Assembly: GCF_004134905.2 (NCBI RefSeq)
Contig: NZ_SDPQ02000003.1
Span: 620,001-684,000, forward strand
DNA: 64,000 bases
Source of the DNA: Aeromicrobium ginsengisoli
Lineage (GTDB): Bacteria > Actinomycetota > Actinomycetes > Propionibacteriales > Nocardioidaceae
Direction of reading: 5' to 3'
Part shown: one piece after another, positions 1 through 7,787 of the stretch
Numbering within the stretch: position 1 is the stretch's first letter
How the letters are laid out: each line of letters starts with the position of its first letter
Program-made: the position numbers and the translations under genes
The notes under the pieces: generated by a model
What the model was told of the DNA's origin: nothing
The model's database searches: none
What the model saw: only the letters and a program-made list of their open reading frames with translations

Positions 1-925
1 GTCGGTGGTGCGCGACGACGAGCTCCGGCTGGTGTTCACGTGCTGCCATCCCGCCCTGTCGCTGGGGACCCAGACGACGCTCAGCCTCACGACGCTGTGC
101 GGGCTCAGCGTGGCCGACACCGCTCGCCTCATGCTGACGACCGAAGGGGCGATGGCCCGCCGGCTCACCCGGGCCAAGCACAAGATCGCCGTCGCCGGCA
201 TCCCCTACCGGATCCCGCCCGACGCCGAGCTGCCCGAGCGGCTCGCCGCCGTGGCGACGACGGTCTACCTCCTCTTCACGGCGGGCGTTGCCGGTGGCGA
301 CGAGCCCGTACGACCGCAGCTGTGCGACGAGGCGATCCGGCTCGGCCGGCTGCTGGTAGAGCTGATGCCCGACGAATCGTCCTTGCAGGGCCTGCTCGCG
401 CTGATGCTGCTGAACGACGCCCGGCGCGAGACGCGCACGGACGCCGACGGCGAGCTCGTGCTGCTCGCCGACCAGGACCGGTCGCAGTGGGATGCGGCTC
501 GCATCGCTGAGGGTGCAGAGCTCGTCGAGGGTGCACTGCGACGGTCACGCCATCAGGCCGGCCGGTTCGAGCTCGAGGCGGCGATCGCCGCGTGCCACGC
601 CACCGCGAAGGCGTACGACGAGACCGACTGGGGCGACATCATCGCGCTCTACGACGCGCTGCTCCGGCTGACGCCGACCGATGTCGTGCGGCTCAACCGC
701 GCCGTCGCCGTCGGCGAGCGCGACGGAGCTGCGGCCGGGCTCCACGAGCTCGACCAGCTGGCCGGGCTCGACCGGTTCCACCTGTGGCACGCCTGCAGGG
801 CCGAGCTGCTGGTCCGTGTCGGCCGCTTCGACGAGGCGGCGGCGGCCTATGGGTCCGCGCTCGCCTGCGATCCGCCGCCTGCGGACCGGCGTCACCTCGA
901 GCGGAGGATCGCGGCTAGTCGCTGA
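1..925 (+). CDS. ECF sigma factor with C-terminal TPR-like extension (5' truncated by window)
   Basis: The reading frame is open to the left window edge, so the N-terminus and sigma region 2 are missing and the first visible GTG is probably not the start. The visible part opens with a region-4 helix-turn-helix (FTCCHPALSL, then LSVADTARLM and ARRLTRAKHKI), which binds the -35 element. About 220 residues of helical C-terminal extension follow, with the LYDALLRLTPTDVVRLNRAVA pattern of the ECF42/DUF6596 type. Family knowledge says such factors are full length near 400 residues and usually sit beside a DGPF/YCII-like gene, which would lie upstream of this window. The 3' end overlaps the convergent oxidoreductase gene by 11 bp. 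The class is clear; its regulon is unknown. Confidence 0.85.
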   Translation, partial: SVVRDDELRLVFTCCHPALSLGTQTTLSLTTLCGLSVADTARLMLTTEGAMARRLTRAKHKIAVAGIPYRIPPDAELPERLAAVATTVYLLFTAGVAGGDEPVRPQLCDEAIRLGRLLVELMPDESSLQGLLALMLLNDARRETRTDADGELVLLADQDRSQWDAARIAEGAELVEGALRRSRHQAGRFELEAAIAACHATAKAYDETDWGDIIALYDALLRLTPTDVVRLNRAVAVGERDGAAAGLHELDQLAGLDRFHLWHACRAELLVRVGRFDEAAAAYGSALACDPPPADRRHLERRIAASR

Positions 926-1922
926 CGAGGTCCAGCGCGAGCAGGTTGTCGGCGTCGTAGGGGATCGAGGTGATGACCCGCTGGGCCGAGCCGGCGAACC
1001 GGGACCTGAATTCCGTACGCGCGGAGGGCAGGTCGCCGACCACGGCGAACGTCGCGAGCACCTCGTCATCGACCAGGTCGCCGAGCTCGGCCCAGCGGTT
1101 GCTCTTGGTGAGCGCGTGCGCCTCGGTGTGCAGGTCGCCCCAGCCGTGGTGCTCGAGCACCGGCAGGTAGGCCGGCGTCGAGGAGTAGAACCCGATCTGC
1201 CGCTTGGTGCCGGCGATCGCCGCCGCCAGCTCCTCGTCCGTACGACCGGTCGCGACCATGCACATCACCGAGGTGGTGAACGGCTCGTCTGCGTGCTGTC
1301 CGGCGGTACGACCCGCAGCCACGGCCGGCCTGACGACCTCGTCGAGGTAGCTGCGCGACAGCAGCGGGTGACAGATCAGTCCGTCGGCGACCGAGCCTGC
1401 GGCGGCCAGCATCCGCGGCCCGACGGCGGCCAGCCAGATCGGCGGGAGTCCGCCCTCGATCGGCCCGGGGTTGAACAGCGGCGGCATCAGGGTGTGTGCG
1501 TAGAAGTCGCCCTGGAAGTCGAGCTTCGACCCGTTCTGCCAGCTCTCGAAGATCGCCCTGAGCGCCTCGACGTACTCCGACATCCGCGGCGCCGGGCTCG
1601 ACCACGGCATCGCGAACCGACGGGTGATGTGCGGCTTGATCTGCGTACCGAGACCCAGGATGAGCCGCCCACCACTGAGCCGGTGCACGTCCCACGCCGA
1701 GTAGGCGGTCGACATCGGGGTCCGGGCGAACGCGATCGCGACCGAGCTGCCGATCCGGATCCGGCTCGTCGCCGTACCGGCCAGGGCGAGCGCGATGTAG
1801 GGGTCGTGGGCCGCCTCGGCGACGAACAGTCCACCGACCCCGCGTGCCTCCGCCTCGGCGGCGACGCCGGCGATCTCGGCAGCATCGCCATGGAACGCGA
1901 TGTCGAGAATCGGCTCGGTCAC
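915..1922 (-). CDS. LLM-class F420-dependent oxidoreductase (TIGR03617-like)
   Basis: The product is 335 aa with a luciferase-like TIM barrel. It shows the N-terminal strand ILDIAFHGDAAEIAG, the FVAEAAHDPY segment, the SSVAIAFARTPMSTAY strand and the LILGLGTQIKPHI motif typical of actinobacterial F420-dependent monooxygenase relatives. It probably oxidises or reduces a small organic substrate with deazaflavin F420 or FMN; the substrate cannot be told. I chose the GTG at 1922 because homologous sequence begins there and a TATGCT hexamer ends six bases upstream, which suggests a leaderless mRNA. A longer open frame reaches 2414 but is low-complexity antisense of the next gene. Confidence 0.85.
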   Translation of the reverse strand: MTEPILDIAFHGDAAEIAGVAAEAEARGVGGLFVAEAAHDPYIALALAGTATSRIRIGSSVAIAFARTPMSTAYSAWDVHRLSGGRLILGLGTQIKPHITRRFAMPWSSPAPRMSEYVEALRAIFESWQNGSKLDFQGDFYAHTLMPPLFNPGPIEGGLPPIWLAAVGPRMLAAAGSVADGLICHPLLSRSYLDEVVRPAVAAGRTAGQHADEPFTTSVMCMVATGRTDEELAAAIAGTKRQIGFYSSTPAYLPVLEHHGWGDLHTEAHALTKSNRWAELGDLVDDEVLATFAVVGDLPSARTEFRSRFAGSAQRVITSIPYDADNLLALDLVSD

Positions 1923-1934
1923 GGCCCGAGCATA
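1923..1934 (-). promoter_or_regulatory. -10 element of a leaderless promoter for the LLM oxidoreductase
   Basis: On the minus strand TATGCT (1934-1929) is followed by six bases and the GTG start. There is no Shine-Dalgarno sequence and no clear -35 element. This is the TANNNT-N6-RTG arrangement seen repeatedly in the window. Confidence 0.55.
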
Positions 1935-1951
1935 CGGTGACGATCTGCCGG

Positions 1952-1964
1952 TACGGTCGATGTC
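1952..1964 (+). promoter_or_regulatory. -10 element of a leaderless promoter for the MOSC-like gene
   Basis: TACGGT (1952-1957) is followed by seven bases and the GTG at 1965. No ribosome binding site precedes the start codon. It lies back to back with the oppositely oriented promoter of the oxidoreductase gene. Confidence 0.5.
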
Positions 1965-2540
1965 GTGGACTTCGAGATCGTCTCGCTGCTGGTGTCGCGG
2001 GTGCGCCGCTACGAGGGCCGGCCTGCCGATGGCACCAAGCCCTACGACATCGCCGACGAGCTGGTCGACTCCGTGCGCGTGCGGGCTCACAATGGCCTCG
2101 TCGGCGACCGCTACTTCGGCACTCGATTCACGTTCGCCACGATGACGATGATCGCGGCCGAGAGCATCGAGCAGCTCGAGCGCGACATCGCCGGCGACGG
2201 ACTCTTCGCCGCGGCCAACACGCCGTACGACCCGACCCTGGCCCGGCGCAATCTGGTGACTCGTGGCCTCGATGTCGACGCCCTCGCGCGTACGACCTTC
2301 ACGCTCGACGCCGGACACGGGCCGATCCGGTTCCGGTCGATGACGCCGGCCAATCCGTGCGCGTGGATGAACACGGTCTACGCGCCCGGAGCCCACCAGG
2401 CCCTGCGCGGGCACGGGGGCATCCGGTGCGAGCCGCTCGACGACGGCGAGCTGTCGGTCGGTCCGGCGACGATCGACGACATCACGCCGATCCCGCCCGA
2501 GGAGCTGACCCGCCGCATCAAGGCCGCGCCGACGAGCTAG
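1965..2540 (+). CDS. MOSC-like domain protein
   Basis: The product is 191 aa. The C-terminal half carries the strand order and motifs of the MOSC (molybdenum cofactor sulfurase C-terminal) fold: an ARRNLVTRGLDVDAL segment, then FRSMTPANPCAWMN, then a GHGGIRCEPLDDGELSVGP turn. MOSC domains carry sulfur for the molybdenum cofactor or bind it in detoxifying N-reductases. No molybdenum enzyme gene is nearby, so the role is open. The GTG start fits a leaderless promoter. The 3' end overlaps convergent hrpB by 23 bp. Confidence 0.75.
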   Translation: MDFEIVSLLVSRVRRYEGRPADGTKPYDIADELVDSVRVRAHNGLVGDRYFGTRFTFATMTMIAAESIEQLERDIAGDGLFAAANTPYDPTLARRNLVTRGLDVDALARTTFTLDAGHGPIRFRSMTPANPCAWMNTVYAPGAHQALRGHGGIRCEPLDDGELSVGPATIDDITPIPPEELTRRIKAAPTS

Positions 2541-5019
2541 TCGGGTCCTCGGGCCATGCGTGCTTGGGATAGCGGCCGCGCAGCTCGGCGCGCACCTGGC
2601 GATAAGGGCCGGCCCAGAACGACTCGAGGTCGGCGGTGACGGCAGCCGGCCGGCGGGCCGGGGTCAGCAGGTGCAGCAGCAACGGCACCCGGCCGTCGGC
2701 GATCCGTGGCGTCGCGGTCCAGCCGAACGCATCCTGGAGCCGCAGCGCGAGGACGGGCTGCTCCGTGCCGGACGTCCCGTACTCGACCCGCGCCGTCGCG
2801 CCGCCCGGCACTGTCACCCGCTCTGGTGCCAGCTCGTCGAGGCGACCTGCGGCAGGCCAGGGGAGAAGCCGGCGCAGCGCTCCCAGGACGTCGAGGCGGG
2901 CGAGGTCCCGGCTGCCGCGGACGCGGGCAAGGTCGGATCCGAGCCAGGCATTGATGCCGGCCACCAACGCGTCGTCGCCGACGTCGGGCCACGGGTCGCC
3001 CAGGGCGTGGTGGAGGAAGGCCAGCCGGCGGCGCAGCGCCACGGCCGCTTCGTTCCACGGCAGCAGCGCGAGGCCTTCACGGGCGAGTCCTTGGGCGACT
3101 GCTGCCGCGACAGCCTCCGCGGAGGGATCGGACAGCGGGACGGCGGACAGCTCGATCGCACCGAGACGGACGACCCGGCGGGCCACGATCCGACCGTCCC
3201 TCCACGTGACCTCGTCGGCCTCGTGCCAGGAGCCGGACGCCGCATCGAGTGCGATGTCTTCGTCGACAGGCGCGGCCGAGCGGATCGTGGCATCACGCGC
3301 GCCTGGCCGTCGCTCGGCGTCGGCGATCGCGATCCACCGGACGCCCGCAAGGGCCGGGTCGGCGGCGCGGAACGATGCGCCGGTCCCCGACACCATGAGG
3401 TAGGACGTGCCGCCCGCCCGCCGCCGCGCGATGCGTCCGGGGTGCGCGAGAGCCACGACCGTACCCACCGCGAGGTCGTCGGTCAGCTCGGTCCGGGGTG
3501 GCCGCTCGGGCAGCAGCGACTCAAGCCGCTTCGCGGTGTCCGACCACGACCGCGTGGTCGGGCCGCCCCGCCGCAGCGTGCGCAGCGCCGCCACCAGGTC
3601 GCCGCCGGGGACGCGTACGTCGTCTGCGAGCAGGGCGACGACCTCTGCGGCACGGCGAGCGCCCACCGTTTCAGCGCCGTCGAGCAACGCGCGGGCCAAC
3701 CGTGGGTCGGCCGGTACCTGTGTCATCGCGCGGCCCCGGTCGGTGATCGCGCCGGCCTCGTCGATCGCACCGAGCTCGCCCAAGGTGTGTCGAGCCGCCT
3801 CGACCGCCGCCGCGGGTGGCCGGTCGAGCAACGCCAGGCTCCCACCTTCGACGTCTCCCCAAGCCGCGAGCTCGAGGCAGAATCCGGTGAGGTCGGCGAC
3901 CGCGATCTCCGGGGCTGGGTGCGGGTCCAGATGACCGTGATCGGCGCGGGACCAGCACCGGTGCACGGCGCCGGGAGCCTCGCGCCCCGCGCGACCGGCC
4001 CGTTGCTCGGCCGCGGACCGGCTGACCCGCACCGTCACGAGCGCGGGGAGCCCGCGCGCCTGATCGGTGCGGGGCTCGCGGGACAGTCCGGCGTCGACCA
4101 CAACGCGTACGCCCGGGACCGTCAGGGACGACTCAGCCACTGCGGTCGACACCACGACACGTCGACGAGGGCCCAGCGCGAGGGCGACGTCCTGCTCGCG
4201 GGCAGGAAGTCGGCCGTGGAGCGCCAGCACGTCGACGTCCGGAAGACCGGACAGCCGGCGCATGACCCCGTCCACCTCGCCGACGCCGGGCACGAACACC
4301 AGCACGTCGCCGGGGTCGACCGACAAGGCGTGGCGGACCGTGGCGGCGACATGGTCGAGGAAGCGTGGCGGGACCCCGCGCTCGTCGGTCGGCAGCACGC
4401 CCGGAGGCGGGGGCGTCCAGTGCTCGGTCACTGAGTGGAGGGCGCCCGGGACGTCGATGATCGGGGCGGGCTCCTCGTCGATCATCGCGGCGGTGCGCTC
4501 GGCCTCGATCGTCGCCGACATCGCGACCAGCAACAGGTCCTCGCGCACGGTGGCGCGTACGTCCGCCAGGAAGGCGAGCGTCAGATCGGCGTCGAGCTGG
4601 CGCTCGTGCACCTCGTCGAGGATGACCGCGGCGACCCCCGGCAGCTCCGGATCGCGTTGGAGCCGCCGCAGCAGGACACCGGTCGTCACGAACTCGATCC
4701 GCGTACCGGGCCCGACAGCCCGGTCGCCACGTACCGTGTGGCCCACGGTTTGTCCGACCCGTTCACCCAACAGGCCCGCGAGCCTCCGCGCAGCCGCCCG
4801 GGCAGCGATGCGGCGCGGCTGGGTCACCACGACCAGACCGTCGCCGGCGACCATCGCAGCCACCGCCGGCGGCACCAACGTGGTCTTGCCAGTGCCCGGA
4901 GGTGCTTGCACGACCGCGACCGCGCGATCGCGCAGCGCGGCGGTCAGCGCCGGCAGCCCGCCCAGGACCGGCAGATCGGGTGGGCTGTCCAGCAGGCGCT
5001 GGATCGGATCGGGGGGCAC
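2518..5019 (-). CDS. hrpB: ATP-dependent RNA helicase HrpB
   Basis: The product is 833 aa, the usual size for HrpB, a DEAH/RHA-type helicase. It has Walker A (APPGTGKTT, residues about 39-47), motif Ia with TQPRRIAARAAARR, the DEVH box (VILDEVHERQL), the SAT motif (VAMSATIEAER) and motif VI (QRAGRAGREAPG). The HrpB C-terminal domain follows to the end. The start was set at the GTG at 5019, where family similarity begins (PIQRLLDSPP); GACACT lies six bases before it. Its exact RNA substrate in actinobacteria is not established. Confidence 0.93.
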   Translation of the reverse strand: MPPDPIQRLLDSPPDLPVLGGLPALTAALRDRAVAVVQAPPGTGKTTLVPPAVAAMVAGDGLVVVTQPRRIAARAAARRLAGLLGERVGQTVGHTVRGDRAVGPGTRIEFVTTGVLLRRLQRDPELPGVAAVILDEVHERQLDADLTLAFLADVRATVREDLLLVAMSATIEAERTAAMIDEEPAPIIDVPGALHSVTEHWTPPPPGVLPTDERGVPPRFLDHVAATVRHALSVDPGDVLVFVPGVGEVDGVMRRLSGLPDVDVLALHGRLPAREQDVALALGPRRRVVVSTAVAESSLTVPGVRVVVDAGLSREPRTDQARGLPALVTVRVSRSAAEQRAGRAGREAPGAVHRCWSRADHGHLDPHPAPEIAVADLTGFCLELAAWGDVEGGSLALLDRPPAAAVEAARHTLGELGAIDEAGAITDRGRAMTQVPADPRLARALLDGAETVGARRAAEVVALLADDVRVPGGDLVAALRTLRRGGPTTRSWSDTAKRLESLLPERPPRTELTDDLAVGTVVALAHPGRIARRRAGGTSYLMVSGTGASFRAADPALAGVRWIAIADAERRPGARDATIRSAAPVDEDIALDAASGSWHEADEVTWRDGRIVARRVVRLGAIELSAVPLSDPSAEAVAAAVAQGLAREGLALLPWNEAAVALRRRLAFLHHALGDPWPDVGDDALVAGINAWLGSDLARVRGSRDLARLDVLGALRRLLPWPAAGRLDELAPERVTVPGGATARVEYGTSGTEQPVLALRLQDAFGWTATPRIADGRVPLLLHLLTPARRPAAVTADLESFWAGPYRQVRAELRGRYPKHAWPEDPTSSSARP

Positions 5020-5056
5020 GCTCCCAGTGTCTCGCCCGCAGTGACCCCGTGCGGCA

Positions 5057-5191
5057 CTAGACCTTGGAGCTGGCGGCCCAGATGTTGATGCCGGCCTCAC
5101 CCGCGAACGAGTCGATCTCGACAAGCTCCTCGTCGGTGAAGTCGATGCGCTGGGCGGCCTTGAGGTTCTCGTCGAGCTGCTCGACCGACGA
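5057..5191 (-). pseudogene. 3'-terminal fragment of an aldo/keto reductase gene (copy of 6667-6801)
   Basis: These 135 bp match the last 135 bp of the intact aldo/keto reductase gene at 6667-6801 with only two mismatches (5121 and 5159), in the same orientation. They include the stop codon and would encode the last 44 residues with two substitutions (Asn to Lys and Ala to Val). There is no start codon or upstream part, so it is a dead fragment. Similarity stops abruptly at 5191/6801, one base beyond the arsR stop codon. Together the two copies bracket arsR and the Gal80-like gene. Confidence 0.92.
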
Positions 5192-5192
5192 A

Positions 5193-5489
5193 CTAATGGC
5201 GCGGCGTGGCGGCCAGAATGCTCGTCAGAACGCCCGGAAGTGCCGTCTCGACCTCGGCCACGCGCAGGCGGTTCATCTTGCGATTGCCCTCAACGTACTG
5301 CTCGATGAGTCCCGACTCACGCAGCATCGCGAAGTGATAGGACGCGGTGGACTTTGCGACGTCGTCGTACAGGCCACCGCACGGCAGAGCGAGCTCGGCG
5401 GCAGCCAAACGCCGCACCATCTCCAGCCGGACCGGGTCCGCCAGCGCCTGGAGGACGCCCTCCAGCGTCACGGTTGCCGCCTCGTTCAC
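5193..5489 (-). CDS. ArsR-family winged-helix repressor
   Basis: The product is 98 aa, typical of ArsR/SmtB repressors. It has the LADPVRLEMVRRLAAAEL helix and a recognition helix region VAKSTASYHFAMLRESGLIEQ, followed by the beta-wing (EGNRKMNRLR). No Cys pair of a metal site is visible (only one Cys), so it more likely senses a metabolite than a metal. It is divergent from the Gal80-like gene, with two inverted repeats between them, and probably represses both. It begins right beside the aldo/keto reductase fragment. Confidence 0.9.
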   Translation of the reverse strand: MNEAATVTLEGVLQALADPVRLEMVRRLAAAELALPCGGLYDDVAKSTASYHFAMLRESGLIEQYVEGNRKMNRLRVAEVETALPGVLTSILAATPRH

Positions 5490-5505
5490 GTCCGCGTCCC
5501 TCCTT

Positions 5506-5523
5506 GTTCGACTTATGTCGAAC
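5506..5523. promoter_or_regulatory. Candidate ArsR operator 1
   Basis: GTTCGAC-TTAT-GTCGAAC is a perfect inverted repeat with 7-bp arms. It lies 17 bp upstream of arsR and just before a -10-like TATGCT (5525-5530) for the Gal80-like gene. The position fits repression of both divergent genes. Confidence 0.7.
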
Positions 5524-5539
5524 CTATGCTAGCGTGAAT

Positions 5540-5563
5540 CTTGTTCCATGTAGATCGAACAAG
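5540..5563. promoter_or_regulatory. Candidate ArsR operator 2
   Basis: CTTGTTC and GAACAAG form perfect 7-bp arms around a 10-bp spacer. They share the GTTC/GAAC half-site with operator 1 and run into the ribosome binding site (AAGGAG, 5561-5566) of the Gal80-like gene. Confidence 0.55.
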
Positions 5564-5572
5564 GAGTGGGTC

Positions 5573-6670
5573 ATGTCGCAGCAAGTGCGCGTCGGGATCA
5601 TCGGCGCGAACCCAGATCAAGGTTGGGCGTTCCGGTCGCACGTGCCCGCGATCGCGCACCTCCCCAATCTGGCCATCTCGGCTGTCGCAACGACTCGCGA
5701 GGAGTCGGCGCGCAAGGCGGCTGAGCTCGTCGGAGCGGCCCACTGGTACACCGACCCGGCCGCCCTGGCCGCAGATCCGGACGTCGATCTCGTCGTCATC
5801 GCGGTCAAAGTTCCCCACCACGTCGAGCTCATCCAGACCGCCGTCGCTGCCGGCAAGCACGTCTACTGCGAGTGGCCCCTCACGCAGACAACCGAGGAGG
5901 CGCGCGCCGTGACGGCGCTGGCCGACCGGGCGGGCGTCAGTGGCTTCGTCGGTCTGCAGGCCCGCACGGACGCCGTGCTCAGCACGGCCCGCGACATCGT
6001 GACCGGTGGGGAGATCGGGACGATCACTTCCGTGACCGCGCGGACGTCGACGTCCAAAGGTCTCGGTCAAGCGATCAGCCCGGCATGGCTCTACACGATC
6101 GACGCGGGGAGCCGTGCGGGCATCATCGAGATCCACGGCGGCCACCTGGTCGACGCCGTCGACCACCTGTTGTCCGGGGTCGGCGGGATTCGGGTCGTCG
6201 ACAGCATGGCGGCGGTCACCCGGCCGACATACCCCGTGGTGGACAGCGACGAGCTGCATCACGCCACGGCCCCCGATGTCTTCCGGGCCGGGCTGGAGGT
6301 CGGCGAGCGGGGAATCGGCAGCATCCAGGCGTGGTACGCAGACCCCGATCCAGGAACTGAGATCGTCGTCGTCGGCACCGAGGGCAAGGTCGTCCTGCGG
6401 ACCGAGCGCACGCTCACCGCGTACCCCCAGCAGCCCCAAATGGCGCCCTACACGGCCGACGTCGTGACCCCGGCCGGACGGCGTACGTTGCAGGGCCCGG
6501 CCGATCGGCTCGCCGCGGAGTCCCAGAACGTCATGGAGACCTATCGCCGGGTGCTCGATGACCTGAATGATGGCGGACGGCGCGCCCCGAGGTTCGACGA
6601 CGGGGTGCGACTGCACGAGGCGCTTGACACCATCCGCGGCCATGCCCTGAAGCCGGAACCTGTCGGCTAG
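5573..6670 (+). CDS. Gfo/Idh/MocA-family protein, Gal80-like, with EKP lysine replaced
   Basis: The product is 365 aa. It has an N-terminal Rossmann domain (VRVGIIGANPDQGWAFRSH) and a C-terminal alpha/beta sheet domain. The family's EKP motif, whose Lys helps catalysis and cofactor binding, reads E-W-P here (CEWPLTQT, about residue 100). The segments GWAFRSHVPAI, GLQARTDAVLSTA and IHGGHLVDAV resemble yeast Gal80, a regulator that lost dehydrogenase activity. It may therefore be a sugar-dependent regulator or an altered oxidoreductase. The start ATG has AAGGAG six bases upstream. The stop shares a CTAG with the convergent aldo/keto reductase. It is divergent from arsR. Confidence 0.82.
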   Translation: MSQQVRVGIIGANPDQGWAFRSHVPAIAHLPNLAISAVATTREESARKAAELVGAAHWYTDPAALAADPDVDLVVIAVKVPHHVELIQTAVAAGKHVYCEWPLTQTTEEARAVTALADRAGVSGFVGLQARTDAVLSTARDIVTGGEIGTITSVTARTSTSKGLGQAISPAWLYTIDAGSRAGIIEIHGGHLVDAVDHLLSGVGGIRVVDSMAAVTRPTYPVVDSDELHHATAPDVFRAGLEVGERGIGSIQAWYADPDPGTEIVVVGTEGKVVLRTERTLTAYPQQPQMAPYTADVVTPAGRRTLQGPADRLAAESQNVMETYRRVLDDLNDGGRRAPRFDDGVRLHEALDTIRGHALKPEPVG

Positions 6671-6801
6671 ACCTTGGAGCTGGCGGCCCAGATGTTGATG
6701 CCGGCCTCACCCGCGAACGAGTCGATCTCGGCAAGCTCCTCGTCGGTGAAGTCGATGCGCTGGGCGGCGTTGAGGTTCTCGTCGAGCTGCTCGACCGACG
6801 A
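6667..6801 (-). repeat. Parental copy of the 135-bp direct repeat
   Basis: This is the 3' end of the intact aldo/keto reductase gene, present a second time at 5057-5191 with 133 of 135 bases identical. Copy spacing is 1610 bp. Confidence 0.92.
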
Positions 6802-7734
6802 GACCCCGATCAGCGCCGACGTCACCCCGCCGGGCCGCAGCGTCCAGGAGATCGCCATCTGGGCGAGCGTCTGGCCGCGCTTCTTCGCGATGACGGCGAG
6901 TCCCTTGAGGCGCTTGCGGTTGTCGTCGTTGGCCATCGACGCGTCGAACGAACCCCGCTTCTGCGAGCGTTCGGGGTCGGCGCTCTCGACATAGCGGTCG
7001 GACAGCAGGCCCTGCGCCAGCGAGCCGAAGCCGATCGAGCCGACACCGTGCTCGTCGAGGACCGTCGTCAGGCCCTGCTCGATCCAGCGGTTGATCATCG
7101 AGTAGGACGGCTGGTGGATCACGATCGGCGTGCCGAGGTCGTTGGCGATCGCGACCGCCTCGGACGTGCGCTCCGGCGAGTAGGACGAGATGCCCGCGTA
7201 ACGCGCCTTGCCCTGGCGGACGATCGCGTCGAGCGCGCCGATCGTCTCCTCGAGCGGCGTGCCGGGGTCGGCGCGGTGGGAGTAGAAGATGTCGACGTGG
7301 TCGACCGACATCCGCTGGAGCGACTCGTCGAGGCTCGCGAAGAGGTACTTCCGCGAGCCGAAGTTGCCGTAGGGCCCGGGCCACATGTCGTAGCCGGCCT
7401 TGGTCGAGAGGATCAGCTCATTGCGGTACGCCTTGAAGTCGGTGCGCATCATGCGGCCGAAGTTCTCCTCGGCCGAGCCGTAGGGCGGACCGTAGTTGTT
7501 GGCGAGGTCGAAGTGCGTGATGCCGTTGTCGAACGCATGCCGCAGCACGGCGCGCTGGTTGTCGAACGGGAAGTTGTCGCCGAAGTTCCACCACAGCCCG
7601 AGCGACAGCGGCGGCAGGAACAGGCCCGACCGGCCGACTCGGCGATAGTCCCAATGGGTGTAGCGATCCTCCGCGGCGACATAGGGGCGGTGGATCTCGG
7701 GAACGGAGTCGGCGTACGAAGCGCTGTCGGTCAT
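6667..7734 (-). CDS. yghZ: Aldo/keto reductase, YghZ (L-glyceraldehyde 3-phosphate reductase) type
   Basis: The product is 355 aa. It follows E. coli YghZ closely: YRRVGRSGLFLPPLSLGLWWNFG at the N-terminus, FDLANNYGPPYGSAEENFGR, then STKAGYDMWPGPYG and IFYSHR. These supply the Asp, Tyr, Lys and His of the aldo/keto reductase tetrad. It should reduce small aldehydes with NADPH in the cytosol. The ATG at 7734 has no Shine-Dalgarno but a TAGCGT hexamer six bases upstream. Its last 135 bp are duplicated at 5057-5191. Confidence 0.92.
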   Translation of the reverse strand: MTDSASYADSVPEIHRPYVAAEDRYTHWDYRRVGRSGLFLPPLSLGLWWNFGDNFPFDNQRAVLRHAFDNGITHFDLANNYGPPYGSAEENFGRMMRTDFKAYRNELILSTKAGYDMWPGPYGNFGSRKYLFASLDESLQRMSVDHVDIFYSHRADPGTPLEETIGALDAIVRQGKARYAGISSYSPERTSEAVAIANDLGTPIVIHQPSYSMINRWIEQGLTTVLDEHGVGSIGFGSLAQGLLSDRYVESADPERSQKRGSFDASMANDDNRKRLKGLAVIAKKRGQTLAQMAISWTLRPGGVTSALIGVSSVEQLDENLNAAQRIDFTDEELAEIDSFAGEAGINIWAASSKV

Positions 7735-7746
7735 GGCTCCACGCTA
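7735..7746 (-). promoter_or_regulatory. -10 element of a leaderless promoter for the aldo/keto reductase
   Basis: On the minus strand TAGCGT (7746-7741) is followed by six bases and the ATG. No ribosome binding site is present. Confidence 0.55.
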
Positions 7747-7775
7747 GTCCGCTCGGAAATGTCGCGACCAGGTCG

Positions 7776-7787
7776 TACGTTCGGCGC
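7776..7787 (+). promoter_or_regulatory. -10 element of a leaderless promoter for the NIPSNAP gene
   Basis: TACGTT (7776-7781) is followed by six bases and the ATG at 7788, with no ribosome binding site. Confidence 0.5.

Noticed and set aside
1923..2414. N-terminal extension of the LLM oxidoreductase to 2414
   Set aside because: The extra 160 residues are antisense to the MOSC-like gene and unlike the family; the GTG at 1922 has a -10 element.
5020..5124. N-terminal extension of HrpB to 5124
   Set aside because: The extra residues are an out-of-frame reading of the aldo/keto reductase fragment.
5057..6801. Insertion sequence or composite transposon
   Set aside because: There are direct repeats of a gene end, but no transposase, no terminal inverted repeats and no short target duplication.
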